Positions 19,587 to 27,108 are shown, numbered from the stretch's first letter. The stretch: DNA of 27,292 nt from an uncultured Aggregatibacter sp. (GCF_901873365.1 NZ_CABFLM010000055.1:1-27292); one strand, 5' to 3'. Translations and numbers: made by a program. Notes: generated by a model not told the origin, from the letters alone.

Positions 19587-21419
19587 ATGTGTGGAATTGT
19601 TGGTGCCGTTGCACAACGTGATGTGGCAGAAATTTTAATTAATGGATTACATCGCCTTGAATACCGTGGTTATGACTCCGCAGGATTGGCGGTAGTCAAT
19701 TTACAACATGAATTACAACGTGTACGTTGCTTAGGCAAAGTGAAAGCGTTGAATGAGGCAGTGGAAAAATCACCGCTTATCGGTGGCACCGGCATCGCGC
19801 ACACCCGTTGGGCCACTCACGGCGCGCCTTCCGAAAATAACGCACACCCCCACGTTTCCGGCAATTTTGCGGTGGTACACAACGGCATTATCGAAAACTA
19901 TGAAGAATTGCGTGCGTTGTTGAAAGCGCGTGGTTATGTGTTTACCTCCCAAACAGATACGGAAGTCATTGCACATTTGGTGGAATGGGAAATGCGTAGC
20001 GCAGGCAGTTTATTGGAAGCCGTGCAGAACGTCGTAAAACAATTAACCGGTGCTTATGGTATGGTCGTGATGGATCGTATGCATCCGGAACATCTTGTGG
20101 CAGCGCGTTCCGGCAGTCCATTGGTGATCGGTTTGGGCATTGGCGAAAACTTCCTTGCCTCTGACCAACTTGCTTTGTTAAGCGTTACCCGCCGCTTTAT
20201 TTTCTTAGAAGAGGGCGACATTGCAGAAATTACTCGCCGTTCTGTGGATATTTACGATCGCGGTGGTCATAAAGTCGAGCGTGAGGCGCATGATTCCAAT
20301 TTAGAAAATGATGCGGCGGAAAAAGGTAAACACCGCCACTTCATGCAAAAAGAAATTTACGAACAACCGACCGCACTTATCAACACGATGGAAGGTCGTG
20401 TAACCCACAATAACGTAGTGGTGGAAGCGATCGGTAACGGCGCAAAAGATATTCTCGAAAAAGTAGAACACATTCAAATCGTGGCTTGTGGTACATCTTA
20501 CAATTCCGGTATGGTGTCTCGTTATTGGTTTGAAAGCGTGGCTGGCGTGAGCTGTGATGTGGAAATTGCCTCGGAATTTCGCTACCGCAAATTTGTAGTA
20601 CGCCCAAACAGTTTATTGATTACGATTTCCCAATCCGGCGAAACGGCGGATACCCTAGCAGCTTTACGTTTAGCGAAAGAAAAAGGCTATATGGCGGCGA
20701 TGACGATTTGTAACGTAGCCGGCTCGTCCCTCGTGCGCGAATCGGATCTGGCATTCATGACCCGCGCCGGCGTGGAAATCGGGGTAGCCTCCACCAAAGC
20801 CTTTACAACGCAATTAGCCGCATTGTTAATGTTAGTCGTGGCGGTTGGTAAAGCCAAACAGACCCTTTCCACGGAGAAAGAGCAGGACATTGTGAAAGCA
20901 TTGCAAGCGCTGCCGGCGGAGATTGAAAAGGCTTTAGCGTTCGATAAACACATTGAAACTTTGGCGGAAGATTTTGCCGAAAAGAACCATGCGTTATTTT
21001 TAGGTCGTGGTGAGTTCTACCCCATTGCGATGGAGGCCTCGTTGAAGTTAAAAGAAATTTCTTATATTCACGCAGAAGCCTATGCCGCCGGTGAGCTAAA
21101 ACACGGTCCGTTAGCCTTAATCGATGCCGATATGCCGGTGATTGTGGTCGCACCAAACAATGAATTGCTGGAAAAAATCAAATCCAACATAGAAGAAGTG
21201 CGCGCCCGTGGCGGTCAATTGTATGTGTTTGCTGATAAAGAGGCCGGTTTTAGTGAAGCGGAAGGCATGAAAATCATCACCATGCCAACGGTAAACGATA
21301 TTACCGCACCGATTTATTACACCGTGCCGATGCAGCTGTTGGCTTATCACATTGCGCTCATTAAGGGCACTGATGTGGATCAGCCTCGTAACTTGGCGAA
21401 AGCGGTTACCGTGGAATAA
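19587..21419 (+). CDS. glmS: Glutamine--fructose-6-phosphate aminotransferase (isomerizing)
   Basis: A 610-residue protein of standard length (E. coli 609). The catalytic Cys is residue 2 (CGIVGAVAQRDV) after Met removal. The glutaminase domain (1-240) includes RLEYRGYDSAG, HTRWATHG and NDHVSG-like AHPHVSGNFAVVHNGIIENY. Two SIS sugar-isomerase domains follow (about 285-425 and 460-600) with ACGTSYNSG, ISQSGETADTL and ELKHGPLALID; it ends AKAVTVE. It makes glucosamine-6-phosphate, the entry to UDP-GlcNAc for peptidoglycan, LPS and WecA. AGGAG at 19571-19575 is the ribosome-binding site. A single USS precedes it (19531-19539), one lies inside (20370-20378), and one after the stop (21444-21452) directly touches the IS end. 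Confidence 0.98.
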   Translation: MCGIVGAVAQRDVAEILINGLHRLEYRGYDSAGLAVVNLQHELQRVRCLGKVKALNEAVEKSPLIGGTGIAHTRWATHGAPSENNAHPHVSGNFAVVHNGIIENYEELRALLKARGYVFTSQTDTEVIAHLVEWEMRSAGSLLEAVQNVVKQLTGAYGMVVMDRMHPEHLVAARSGSPLVIGLGIGENFLASDQLALLSVTRRFIFLEEGDIAEITRRSVDIYDRGGHKVEREAHDSNLENDAAEKGKHRHFMQKEIYEQPTALINTMEGRVTHNNVVVEAIGNGAKDILEKVEHIQIVACGTSYNSGMVSRYWFESVAGVSCDVEIASEFRYRKFVVRPNSLLITISQSGETADTLAALRLAKEKGYMAAMTICNVAGSSLVRESDLAFMTRAGVEIGVASTKAFTTQLAALLMLVVAVGKAKQTLSTEKEQDIVKALQALPAEIEKALAFDKHIETLAEDFAEKNHALFLGRGEFYPIAMEASLKLKEISYIHAEAYAAGELKHGPLALIDADMPVIVVAPNNELLEKIKSNIEEVRARGGQLYVFADKEAGFSEAEGMKIITMPTVNDITAPIYYTVPMQLLAYHIALIKGTDVDQPRNLAKAVTVE

Positions 21420-21488
21420 TCTCTCAGAACGCCTGAAATTCTGACCGCACTTTGATCTGCACCCCAAAACCTGGACACCTATTTTGAG

Positions 21489-21872
21489 GTGCAGATTATG
21501 TCTTACTCTTATCAATTTCGTTTAGAAATTATCAAACTCGTCACCGAACAGGATTATGGTATCCGCGAGGTGGCTAAACTTCATAACATTCCCCATTCTG
21601 CCGTCATTTATTGGCTAAAAGCATTTCGGGAAAGAGGGATTGATGGCGTAAAATTGCCTTATACAAACCTTCAAACACCGAAAATAGTGCAGTCAAAAAT
21701 GAAAAAGAAAGACATTGAAATTCCGGAAACTACAGACTTTTCACCTAAAGCGTTTAAAAAGCTGCAGCGAGAACTCGCCTTGGCTCGAGCGGAGATTGCT
21801 TACCTAAAGGAGTTGGAGAAGCTCGACCGTCAAAAACAACGACAGAAAAAAGAAAAATCATTGAAAGATTGA
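21489..21872 (+). CDS. IS3-family transposase OrfA
   Basis: A 127-residue helix-turn-helix protein. The N-terminal block YSYQFRLEIIKLVTEQDYGIREVAKLHNIPHSAVIYWLKAFRERGIDG (about 4-51) is the IS150-type DNA-binding domain. The C-terminal half is basic and coiled-coil-like (LQRELALARAEIAYLKELEKLDRQKQRQKKEK), with the leucine-zipper position used for OrfA-OrfAB pairing. An A6G run at 21846-21852 near its end is the usual -1 frameshift signal that fuses it to orfB. The ATG follows the left inverted repeat closely. It appears intact, but its partner is truncated. Confidence 0.88.
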   Translation: MQIMSYSYQFRLEIIKLVTEQDYGIREVAKLHNIPHSAVIYWLKAFRERGIDGVKLPYTNLQTPKIVQSKMKKKDIEIPETTDFSPKAFKKLQRELALARAEIAYLKELEKLDRQKQRQKKEKSLKD

Positions 21873-22090
21873 AGCCGGACCATGCGTTAAATGATTTACT
21901 TCGTGTGGCTAAAATGCCTCGTTCAAGCTTTTACTATAAAGAGATTAAGCGAAATTATCACGAAGCTAAAGAAGCTATCTTATCGCTGTATAAAAAGAAC
22001 AGAAAACGAGATGGTTATCGCCCAATGACACTCAAATTACCCCATAGATGGCGCAAGCGTCCACGCTTGTGCCATAACAATCACCAATGA
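21869..22090 (+). pseudogene. IS3-family transposase OrfB, 3'-truncated
   Basis: The frame continues orfA in the -1 frame: ERLKPDHALNDLLRVAKMPRSSFYYKEIKR is the family N-terminus, and KKNRKRDGYRPMTLKL matches the start of the conserved region before the catalytic domain (usually GYRRIT). After about 55 codons the frame runs into the REP-like palindrome (HRWRKRPRLCHNNHQ) and stops. The entire DDE integrase core (about 200 residues) is absent, so no active transposase is made from this copy. Confidence 0.85.
22049..22074 (+). repeat. REP-like palindrome, left copy
   Basis: TGGCGCAAGCG and CGCTTGTGCCA (11 bp each, one G-T pair) flank a TCCA loop. It overlaps the 3' end of the broken orfB. Confidence 0.8.
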
Positions 22091-22091
22091 T

Positions 22092-22121
22092 AGCGCCAGC
22101 ATCCACGTCCACGCTGGTGCT
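22092..22121 (+). repeat. REP-like palindrome, diverged middle copy
   Basis: AGCGCCAGC (22092-22100) and GCTGGTGCT (22113-22121) pair over a 12-nt loop that itself contains the CCACG core seen in the other copies twice (ATCCACGTCCAC). Confidence 0.65.
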
Positions 22122-22214
22122 GCTTAATAAAAACATTGTGAATTTTACTCATAACCATCGGCAGAGCCAATATTCAAAATTCTTTGAATTTTTTGACCGC
22201 ACTTTTAGTTGATA

Positions 22215-22239
22215 GGCACAAGCGAGGACGCTTGCGCCA
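22215..22239 (-). repeat. REP-like palindrome, right inverted copy
   Basis: GGCACAAGCG-AGGA-CGCTTGCGCC is the reverse complement of the left copy with one base change in the loop. It is followed 4 nt later by the IS-tip sequence GGGGGCAGATC. Confidence 0.8.
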
Positions 22240-22270
22240 TCGTGGGGGCAGATCGCTTTTTCCGCTCATT

Positions 22271-22298
22271 TTTACTTTATCCAACAGCGCTGTATAAT
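22271..22298 (+). promoter_or_regulatory. Promoter of the recombinase-family gene
   Basis: TTTACT (22271-22276) and a perfect TATAAT (22293-22298) are 16 bp apart, 38 bp upstream of the ATG. The gene thus carries its own promoter, just inside the internal IS tip. Confidence 0.6.
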
Positions 22299-22335
22299 GT
22301 CTCACTTTTGAATATAAACGATATGGGGGAAAAGT

Positions 22336-24291
22336 ATGATAAAACCTGATACTTTACCGCAATTTTTGCGTAATAAAGTCGAGGAAAATGATGCCTTTGG
22401 TCTTGTGGAAGGGCTGTGCCAATTATTACGTAATAGCCCTACAGAAAAAATTTCTCCAAGCTTACATTTATTTAAGCTTATCTTAAAGAACGATAAAGAA
22501 TTAGGCTGTTCTGTTTCGAAATTATTATGTGGTTGGTTATGTGGTTTACGCCTTTACCCGTTGTTTATTAGTAGTGGTATTCTTACGCGTGGCGGTTTTG
22601 GACAGGAAATGAAAACGCGTATTTATGAGCGTTTTAACCCGTCTTTTAAAGATATTAATGATTTACGTGATATTTTTTATTTATTATTTAGTGATAAAAA
22701 TGATGCACGCTGGATTGATGCCGTCCCATTAAAAACGTGGCGAGGCGTATTTGGCGTTTTAACCCGTTATACAGAACAAAAAGATCGGGAACGTTTAAAA
22801 AATCATATTGAAAGTGAAGGGCTATTTGCCATAGAGATGCTTTCAATTTGGATTGCAGCTGAAGATATGGATCCTGAGCTGATGCGAATGGAACCCTCTC
22901 TGTTAAATGCTGATTCACCTTTTGTTGCTTTACACCATGAGGTGGTTGATTGGTTACAGGCGCGTCGCCAATCAATAGATTTTGATGATAGCCATTTACA
23001 GGTAATGTTTGATCAATGTAAGGCATTGATTATTGGCTTACAGAAACGTGGGGCAGTAGTGGGGTCTTCCTTAAATACAGCGTATTTATTAGAACGTCTT
23101 TCCCAAACTTTAGAACGATTAGAAACGTTGATGGCAATTTTTGTTTCAAATCGCTATTTACCGCGTCGAATATTGTTATTAACGGGTTGTTTTGCCCGTG
23201 CAGCTGCAGAGCGACATAGTATTTCCCGACTATGGAAACAAAGCTCAGGATTAATTGCTCGTAGTGTTACGCAGAATGCTGGGGACCACGGTGAGCATTA
23301 CATTACTCGAGATAAAAAAGAGTATTGGGCAATGTTTTACTCTGCGGCAGGTGGTGGTGTATTGATTGCACTAATGGCGTTATTTAAAACCTATTTAGGC
23401 AGCATTATTGATGATAAAGTCTGGAAAGGTCTTGCCGAAGGTTTAAATTACGGCTTCGGTTTTATGGTGATCTTTATGTTGCATTTCACGGTTGCAACCA
23501 AACAGCCAGCCATGACAGCTGCTCGTTTTGCTGAGGCAGTAGAGAAAAATCCACAAGGCAAAACATTAAATATGAAATTAGCCCAGTTATTAGTGGATGT
23601 ATTTCGTTCCCAAAGCGTGGCCGTTTTAGGCAATGTAGTAGTTGCTATGGGATTAGCGGCATTAATTGCTTTTGTTTATCAACATCAAACAGGTGAGCCA
23701 TTGATGAATTCAGAGAACATAGCCTATCAATTACACCGTATTGATCCTTTAGATGGTTCTTTATGGTTCGCAGCTATTGCAGGTGTATGGTTATTCTGCT
23801 CCGGAATTATTTCTGGCTATTTTGATAACCGCAGCAATTATTTGAATATGCGCATGCGTTTAGCACAACATCCGTTATTAAAAAAATTGATGTCTGAGAA
23901 GTCTCGCGTTAAATTTGCTAATTATATGCATGAGAATTATGGTTCGCTTATTGGTAACTTCTGTTTTGGTATGTTACTTGGGCTTACCGGTTTAGTGGGA
24001 TATTTAACTCATCTCCCGTTAGATATTCGTCATGTTGCATTTTCATCAGCGAATGTAGGCTATATTGCAGTGAGCGGACAATTCACCTATTCATTGCTGT
24101 TACAATGCATTGGTTTTGTATTGTTGATTGGTTTAGTGAATTTAATTGTCAGTTTTTCATTAACGCTTTGGGTTGCACTGCGTTCTTTGAATGCGGAAAT
24201 TGATAGCTGGAGGCCAATTTGGTATGAAGTTTGTCAAATTGTGAAAAAACGTCCATTAAGCTTATTTCTTCCTGTTCAATTAGATAAATAA
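22336..24291 (+). CDS. Membrane protein of the 'site-specific recombinase' family (PF10136/COG4389, Gcr-like)
   Basis: A 651-residue protein. The first 330 residues look soluble and helical. The C-terminal half has about six hydrophobic segments (roughly 330-352, 371-390, 428-449, 476-496, 541-560, 587-617). Landmark motifs from the family are LLTGCFARAAAERHSISRLWKQ (about 277-300), GEHYITRDKKEYWAMF and the late NYGSLIGNFCFGM. It matches what databases call site-specific recombinase, after the Neisseria gcr gene, but it shows no serine- or tyrosine-recombinase catalytic motif and is plainly membrane-bound; the name is doubtful. GGGGGA gives a strong ribosome-binding site 6 nt before the ATG. 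By eye it is AT-richer than glmS and hemL. It lies between copies of an IS end, so it may be cargo. Function unknown. Confidence 0.8.
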   Translation: MIKPDTLPQFLRNKVEENDAFGLVEGLCQLLRNSPTEKISPSLHLFKLILKNDKELGCSVSKLLCGWLCGLRLYPLFISSGILTRGGFGQEMKTRIYERFNPSFKDINDLRDIFYLLFSDKNDARWIDAVPLKTWRGVFGVLTRYTEQKDRERLKNHIESEGLFAIEMLSIWIAAEDMDPELMRMEPSLLNADSPFVALHHEVVDWLQARRQSIDFDDSHLQVMFDQCKALIIGLQKRGAVVGSSLNTAYLLERLSQTLERLETLMAIFVSNRYLPRRILLLTGCFARAAAERHSISRLWKQSSGLIARSVTQNAGDHGEHYITRDKKEYWAMFYSAAGGGVLIALMALFKTYLGSIIDDKVWKGLAEGLNYGFGFMVIFMLHFTVATKQPAMTAARFAEAVEKNPQGKTLNMKLAQLLVDVFRSQSVAVLGNVVVAMGLAALIAFVYQHQTGEPLMNSENIAYQLHRIDPLDGSLWFAAIAGVWLFCSGIISGYFDNRSNYLNMRMRLAQHPLLKKLMSEKSRVKFANYMHENYGSLIGNFCFGMLLGLTGLVGYLTHLPLDIRHVAFSSANVGYIAVSGQFTYSLLLQCIGFVLLIGLVNLIVSFSLTLWVALRSLNAEIDSWRPIWYEVCQIVKKRPLSLFLPVQLDK

Positions 24292-24298
24292 TCGGCTT

Positions 24299-24368
24299 AA
24301 GTGATCTGCGCCCCAAAAATGATCTGCACCTCAAAAGTAGGTGTCCAGGTTTTGGGGGCAGATCACTT
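24299..24368. repeat. Near-perfect palindrome containing an inverted copy of the IS left end
   Basis: The arms AAGTGATCTGCGCCCCAAAA (24299-24318) and TTTTGGGGGCAGATCACTT (24350-24368) are complementary apart from one extra base. Nested inside, the sequence 24320-24365 is an inverted copy of the IS left end at 21453-21498 with about three differences (two 1-base indels, one substitution). It lies between the stop codons of two convergent genes (recombinase family and hemL) and could act as a two-way terminator. It also forms the right border of the possible 2.9-kb mobile unit. Confidence 0.85.
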
Positions 24369-24381
24369 TGCGTTTTATGAA

Positions 24382-25665
24382 TTATGCTAATTCAGCAAAA
24401 GCAATATCTGCTGCCGCTAGCGTGCGCTCGATGTCTTCATCAGAATGCGCAAGAGACATAAAGCCTGCCTCAAATGCAGACGGCGCCAGATAAACGCCTA
24501 AATCTAACATTTTGTGGAAAAAGCGTTTAAATTTTTCGGTATCGCACGTCATCACGTCTTGATAACAAGTCACTTCTTTTTTATCAGTAAAGAAAATGCC
24601 GAACATGCCACCGACATAATTGACGGTAAACGGCACTTGATGCTTATCGGCAAGCTGTTGTAAGCCTTTTGCTAATTTTTCCGTTTGTTGCGCCAGTTTT
24701 TGCTCATTACCGGCTTTTTTCAATTCTGTTAAGCAAGCGATACCGGCTGCCATAGCAATCGGGTTGCCGGATAAGGTGCCTGCTTGGTAAACCGGGCCAG
24801 TTGGGGCAATGTATTGCATAATTTCTTTCTTACCGCCAAAGGCACCCACCGGCATACCACCGCCGATCACCTTGCCTAAACAGGTTAAATCCGGTGTGAC
24901 ATTGTAGTAACGTTGTGCACCGCCAAGTGCCACACGGAAACCGGTCATTACTTCATCAATGATGAATATGGCGCCGTATTGATCGCAAAGTTTACGTAAC
25001 CCTTGCAGAAAATCATTTTTGGGTGGAACACAGTTCATGTTGCCTGCGACCGGTTCGACAATCACGCAAGCGATGTCGTCAGGATATTGCTCGAAGGCTT
25101 GTTTGACAGAGTCGATGTCGTTATAGATACAGGTGAGCGTGTGTTTGGCAAAATCTGCCGGCACACCCGGGGAGTTAGGTTGTCCCAATGTTAATGCGCC
25201 GGAACCGGCTTTGACTAATAAGGAATCCGCATGACCATGATAGCAACCTTCGAATTTGATAATTTTATCTCGATTTGTATAGCCACGGGCTAAGCGAATG
25301 GCTGACATCGTAGCTTCGGTGCCGGAGCTCACCATTCTGACCATTTCAATTGAAGGGATAAGTTCACACACTAATTCGGCGAGTTCGATTTCCAACGGTG
25401 TCGGTGCGCCGAAACTCAAGCCGTTTTGTGCGGTTTTCATCACGGCATTTAAAATAGTGGGGTGATTGTGTCCTAAAATCATCGGGCCCCAAGACCCTAC
25501 GTAGTCGATATATTGTTTACCGTCTGTGTCATAAATATAAGCGCCTTGTGCTTTTTCAATAAAGACCGGTGTGCCGCCGACACCGTTAAAAGCGCGAACC
25601 GGTGAATTAACGCCGCCCGGAATAACATGCTGAGCGCGGGAGAAAAGTGCGGTTGAATTTGCCAT
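24382..25665 (-). CDS. hemL: Glutamate-1-semialdehyde 2,1-aminomutase
   Basis: A 427-residue protein (E. coli 426) from the ATG at 25665 (MANSTALFSRAQHVIPGGVNSPVRAFNGVGG). A 7-codon upstream extension is open but AAGGA at 25673-25677 fits the chosen start. Class-III aminotransferase motifs are SSGTEATMSAIRLARG (about 119-134), the IDEVMTGFRV block (about 244-253) with the PLP-binding Asp, and the Schiff-base Lys in CLGKVIGGGMPVGAFGG. It converts glutamate-1-semialdehyde to 5-aminolevulinate, the first committed C5-pathway heme precursor. An exact USS (25644-25652) overlaps codons 5-8. It converges on the mobile region and diverges from wecA. Confidence 0.97.
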   Translation of the reverse strand: MANSTALFSRAQHVIPGGVNSPVRAFNGVGGTPVFIEKAQGAYIYDTDGKQYIDYVGSWGPMILGHNHPTILNAVMKTAQNGLSFGAPTPLEIELAELVCELIPSIEMVRMVSSGTEATMSAIRLARGYTNRDKIIKFEGCYHGHADSLLVKAGSGALTLGQPNSPGVPADFAKHTLTCIYNDIDSVKQAFEQYPDDIACVIVEPVAGNMNCVPPKNDFLQGLRKLCDQYGAIFIIDEVMTGFRVALGGAQRYYNVTPDLTCLGKVIGGGMPVGAFGGKKEIMQYIAPTGPVYQAGTLSGNPIAMAAGIACLTELKKAGNEQKLAQQTEKLAKGLQQLADKHQVPFTVNYVGGMFGIFFTDKKEVTCYQDVMTCDTEKFKRFFHKMLDLGVYLAPSAFEAGFMSLAHSDEDIERTLAAADIAFAELA

Positions 25666-25697
25666 CGTTTTTATCCTTATATACAAAAAAGTGCTTT

Positions 25698-25726
25698 ATT
25701 GTACTGAAAAAAAGGAAGGTGAGTAA
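25698..25726 (-). promoter_or_regulatory. Weak candidate promoter of hemL
   Basis: On the minus strand TTACTC (25726-25721) and TACAAT (25703-25698) are 17 bp apart, 33 bp upstream of the hemL start. The -10 is good (5 of 6); the -35 is poor. Confidence 0.35.
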
Positions 25727-25791
25727 AAATATTTATGTAGCCTTTTACCTTTGTGATATCCTTTGCGCATTTTATTTTCATGGGAAAACCT

Positions 25792-26865
25792 ATGTTATTG
25801 ACGTTATTTGTTACATTTCTTGGGGCACTTTTAACTTTACTTGTGATGCGCCCTGTTGCTATTAAAATCGGTTTGGTGGATAAACCTAACTATCGTAAAC
25901 GCCATCAAGGCGCAATTCCGTTAATTGGCGGCATTTCATTGTTTATGGGGAATCTTTGTTTTTATCTCATGCAGTGGGATCAAACGCGTTTACCTTATCT
26001 TTATTTATTCAGTATTTTAGTCTTGCTATTAATGGGCATTATTGATGACCGTTATGACATTAGCCCTTTCTTGCGCGCAGGCGTTCAGGCATTTTTAGCC
26101 ATTCTCATGATCGATATGGGGAATGTTTACCTCGATCATTTAGGGCAAATTTTAGGGCCATTCCAGCTCACGTTAGGATCTATCGGCTTAATTATTACCG
26201 TGTTGGCGACCATCGGTATCATTAATGCATTTAATATGATCGATGGTATTGACGGTTTGCTTGGTGGGTTGTCTTGTGTTTCTTTCGCTGCGATCGGTAT
26301 TTTGATGTATCGCGATGGGCAAATGGATTTGGCTTATTGGAGTTTTGGCTTAATTATTGCAACGATTCCTTATTTAATGATGAATCTGGGGATTCCGTTG
26401 GGACCGAAATTTAAAGTCTTCATGGGTGATGCCGGCAGTACGTTGATCGGTTTTACGATTATTTGGATTCTGTTGCTAAGTACGCAAGGCAAAGGTCATC
26501 CGATGAATCCGGTGACCGCACTTTGGGTGATTGCTATTCCGTTGGTGGATATGGTGGCGATTATTTATCGTCGTTTAAGAAAAGGGAAGAGTCCATTCCG
26601 TCCGGACCGCTTGCATGTCCATCATTTGATGGTGCGTGCAGGCTTAACTTCCCGTCAGGCGTTTTTGTTAATTACCTTTGTTGCGGCATTGTGCGCCTGC
26701 TTTGGGATTTTAGGGGAAATTTACTATATTAATGAATGGATCATGTTTATTGCATTCATTATTCTCTTCTTCCTCTATTCTTATTCTATTACGAAAGCAT
26801 GGAAGATTACCCGCTGGATACGTCGAATGAAACGTCGTGCGGCTAAACGCACTAAAATTAAATAG
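25792..26865 (+). CDS. wecA: Undecaprenyl-phosphate alpha-N-acetylglucosaminyl 1-phosphate transferase
   Basis: A 357-residue polytopic membrane protein from the ATG at 25792 (MLLTLFVTFLGALLTLLVMRP); the ATG codons at 25780 and 25753 in frame are alternatives. Family motifs are VDKPNYRKRHQGAIPLIGGIS near the N-terminus, the Mg-binding GIIDDRYD, NAFNMIDGIDGLLGGLSCVS, the KVFMGDAGSTLIGF catalytic stretch, and the HVHHLMVRAG carbohydrate-recognition loop. About 11 membrane helices are expected and the tail is very basic (RRMKRRAAKRTK). It moves GlcNAc-1-P from UDP-GlcNAc to undecaprenyl phosphate, the first step of ECA/O-antigen-type glycans. The UDP-GlcNAc comes via glmS in this window. An exact USS lies at 26514-26522. 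The upstream promoter is unclear. Confidence 0.95.
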   Translation: MLLTLFVTFLGALLTLLVMRPVAIKIGLVDKPNYRKRHQGAIPLIGGISLFMGNLCFYLMQWDQTRLPYLYLFSILVLLLMGIIDDRYDISPFLRAGVQAFLAILMIDMGNVYLDHLGQILGPFQLTLGSIGLIITVLATIGIINAFNMIDGIDGLLGGLSCVSFAAIGILMYRDGQMDLAYWSFGLIIATIPYLMMNLGIPLGPKFKVFMGDAGSTLIGFTIIWILLLSTQGKGHPMNPVTALWVIAIPLVDMVAIIYRRLRKGKSPFRPDRLHVHHLMVRAGLTSRQAFLLITFVAALCACFGILGEIYYINEWIMFIAFIILFFLYSYSITKAWKITRWIRRMKRRAAKRTKIK

Positions 26866-26960
26866 AAGTTAAATTTTTCACTAAAAAGTTAGAGTTAAAT
26901 AAAAAATAACCAGAAATTTTATAAATTATATTCATTTTGGCTAAAAAAATAGCTAGTGAT

Positions 26961-27009
26961 AAATTTTTATAAAAAAAAACTAGACAAGCACTTTTTAAAC
27001 TTTTAATAT
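26961..27009 (+). promoter_or_regulatory. tRNA operon promoter with UP-like element and GC-rich discriminator
   Basis: TAGACA (26981-26986) and TAATAT (27004-27009) are 17 bp apart. The 20 bp upstream (AAATTTTTATAAAAAAAAAC) are an A/T tract resembling an UP element. Directly after the -10 comes GC-rich CGCCCCGC, typical of promoters under ppGpp/DksA stringent control. The 166-bp gap after wecA is otherwise very AT-rich with no gene. Confidence 0.65.
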
Positions 27010-27031
27010 ACGCCCCGCAACGACGCTTCTA

Positions 27032-27108
<77 letters not shown>

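Larger units (their letters stand above)
22041..22248. repeat. REPIN-like element: two inverted REP palindromes flanking a third
   Basis: The outer ends of this 208-bp stretch are inverted copies of each other over about 36 bp: CCCCA..GATGGCGCAAGCG at the left, and CGCTTGCGCCATCGTGGGG at the right (22229-22247). Each end holds a hairpin-forming palindrome. The interior has a third, diverged palindrome and one exact USS (22196-22204). Paired inverted REPs with a short spacer are called REPINs and are moved by RAYT transposases in other gamma-proteobacteria. No RAYT gene is in the window. Confidence 0.65.
21453..22254 (+). mobile_element. IS3-family (IS150-like) insertion sequence remnant
   Basis: The left end TGATCTGCACCCCAAAACC begins at 21453 and leads into orfA. 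An internal IS tip, GGGGGCAGATC (22244-22254), is the inverted form of this end and may be the right end of this copy. Between them the orfB reading frame breaks off at about 22031-22045 and a REPIN-like palindrome pair takes its place. So this copy is deleted and cannot move by itself. An alternative right end lies at 24365 (see the 24299-24368 repeat), making a 2.9-kb unit. Confidence 0.8.

Noticed and set aside
24299..24368. A CRISPR-like repeat
   Set aside because: The repeats are inverted IS-end copies, not direct repeats with unique spacers. No CRISPR array is seen anywhere in the window.
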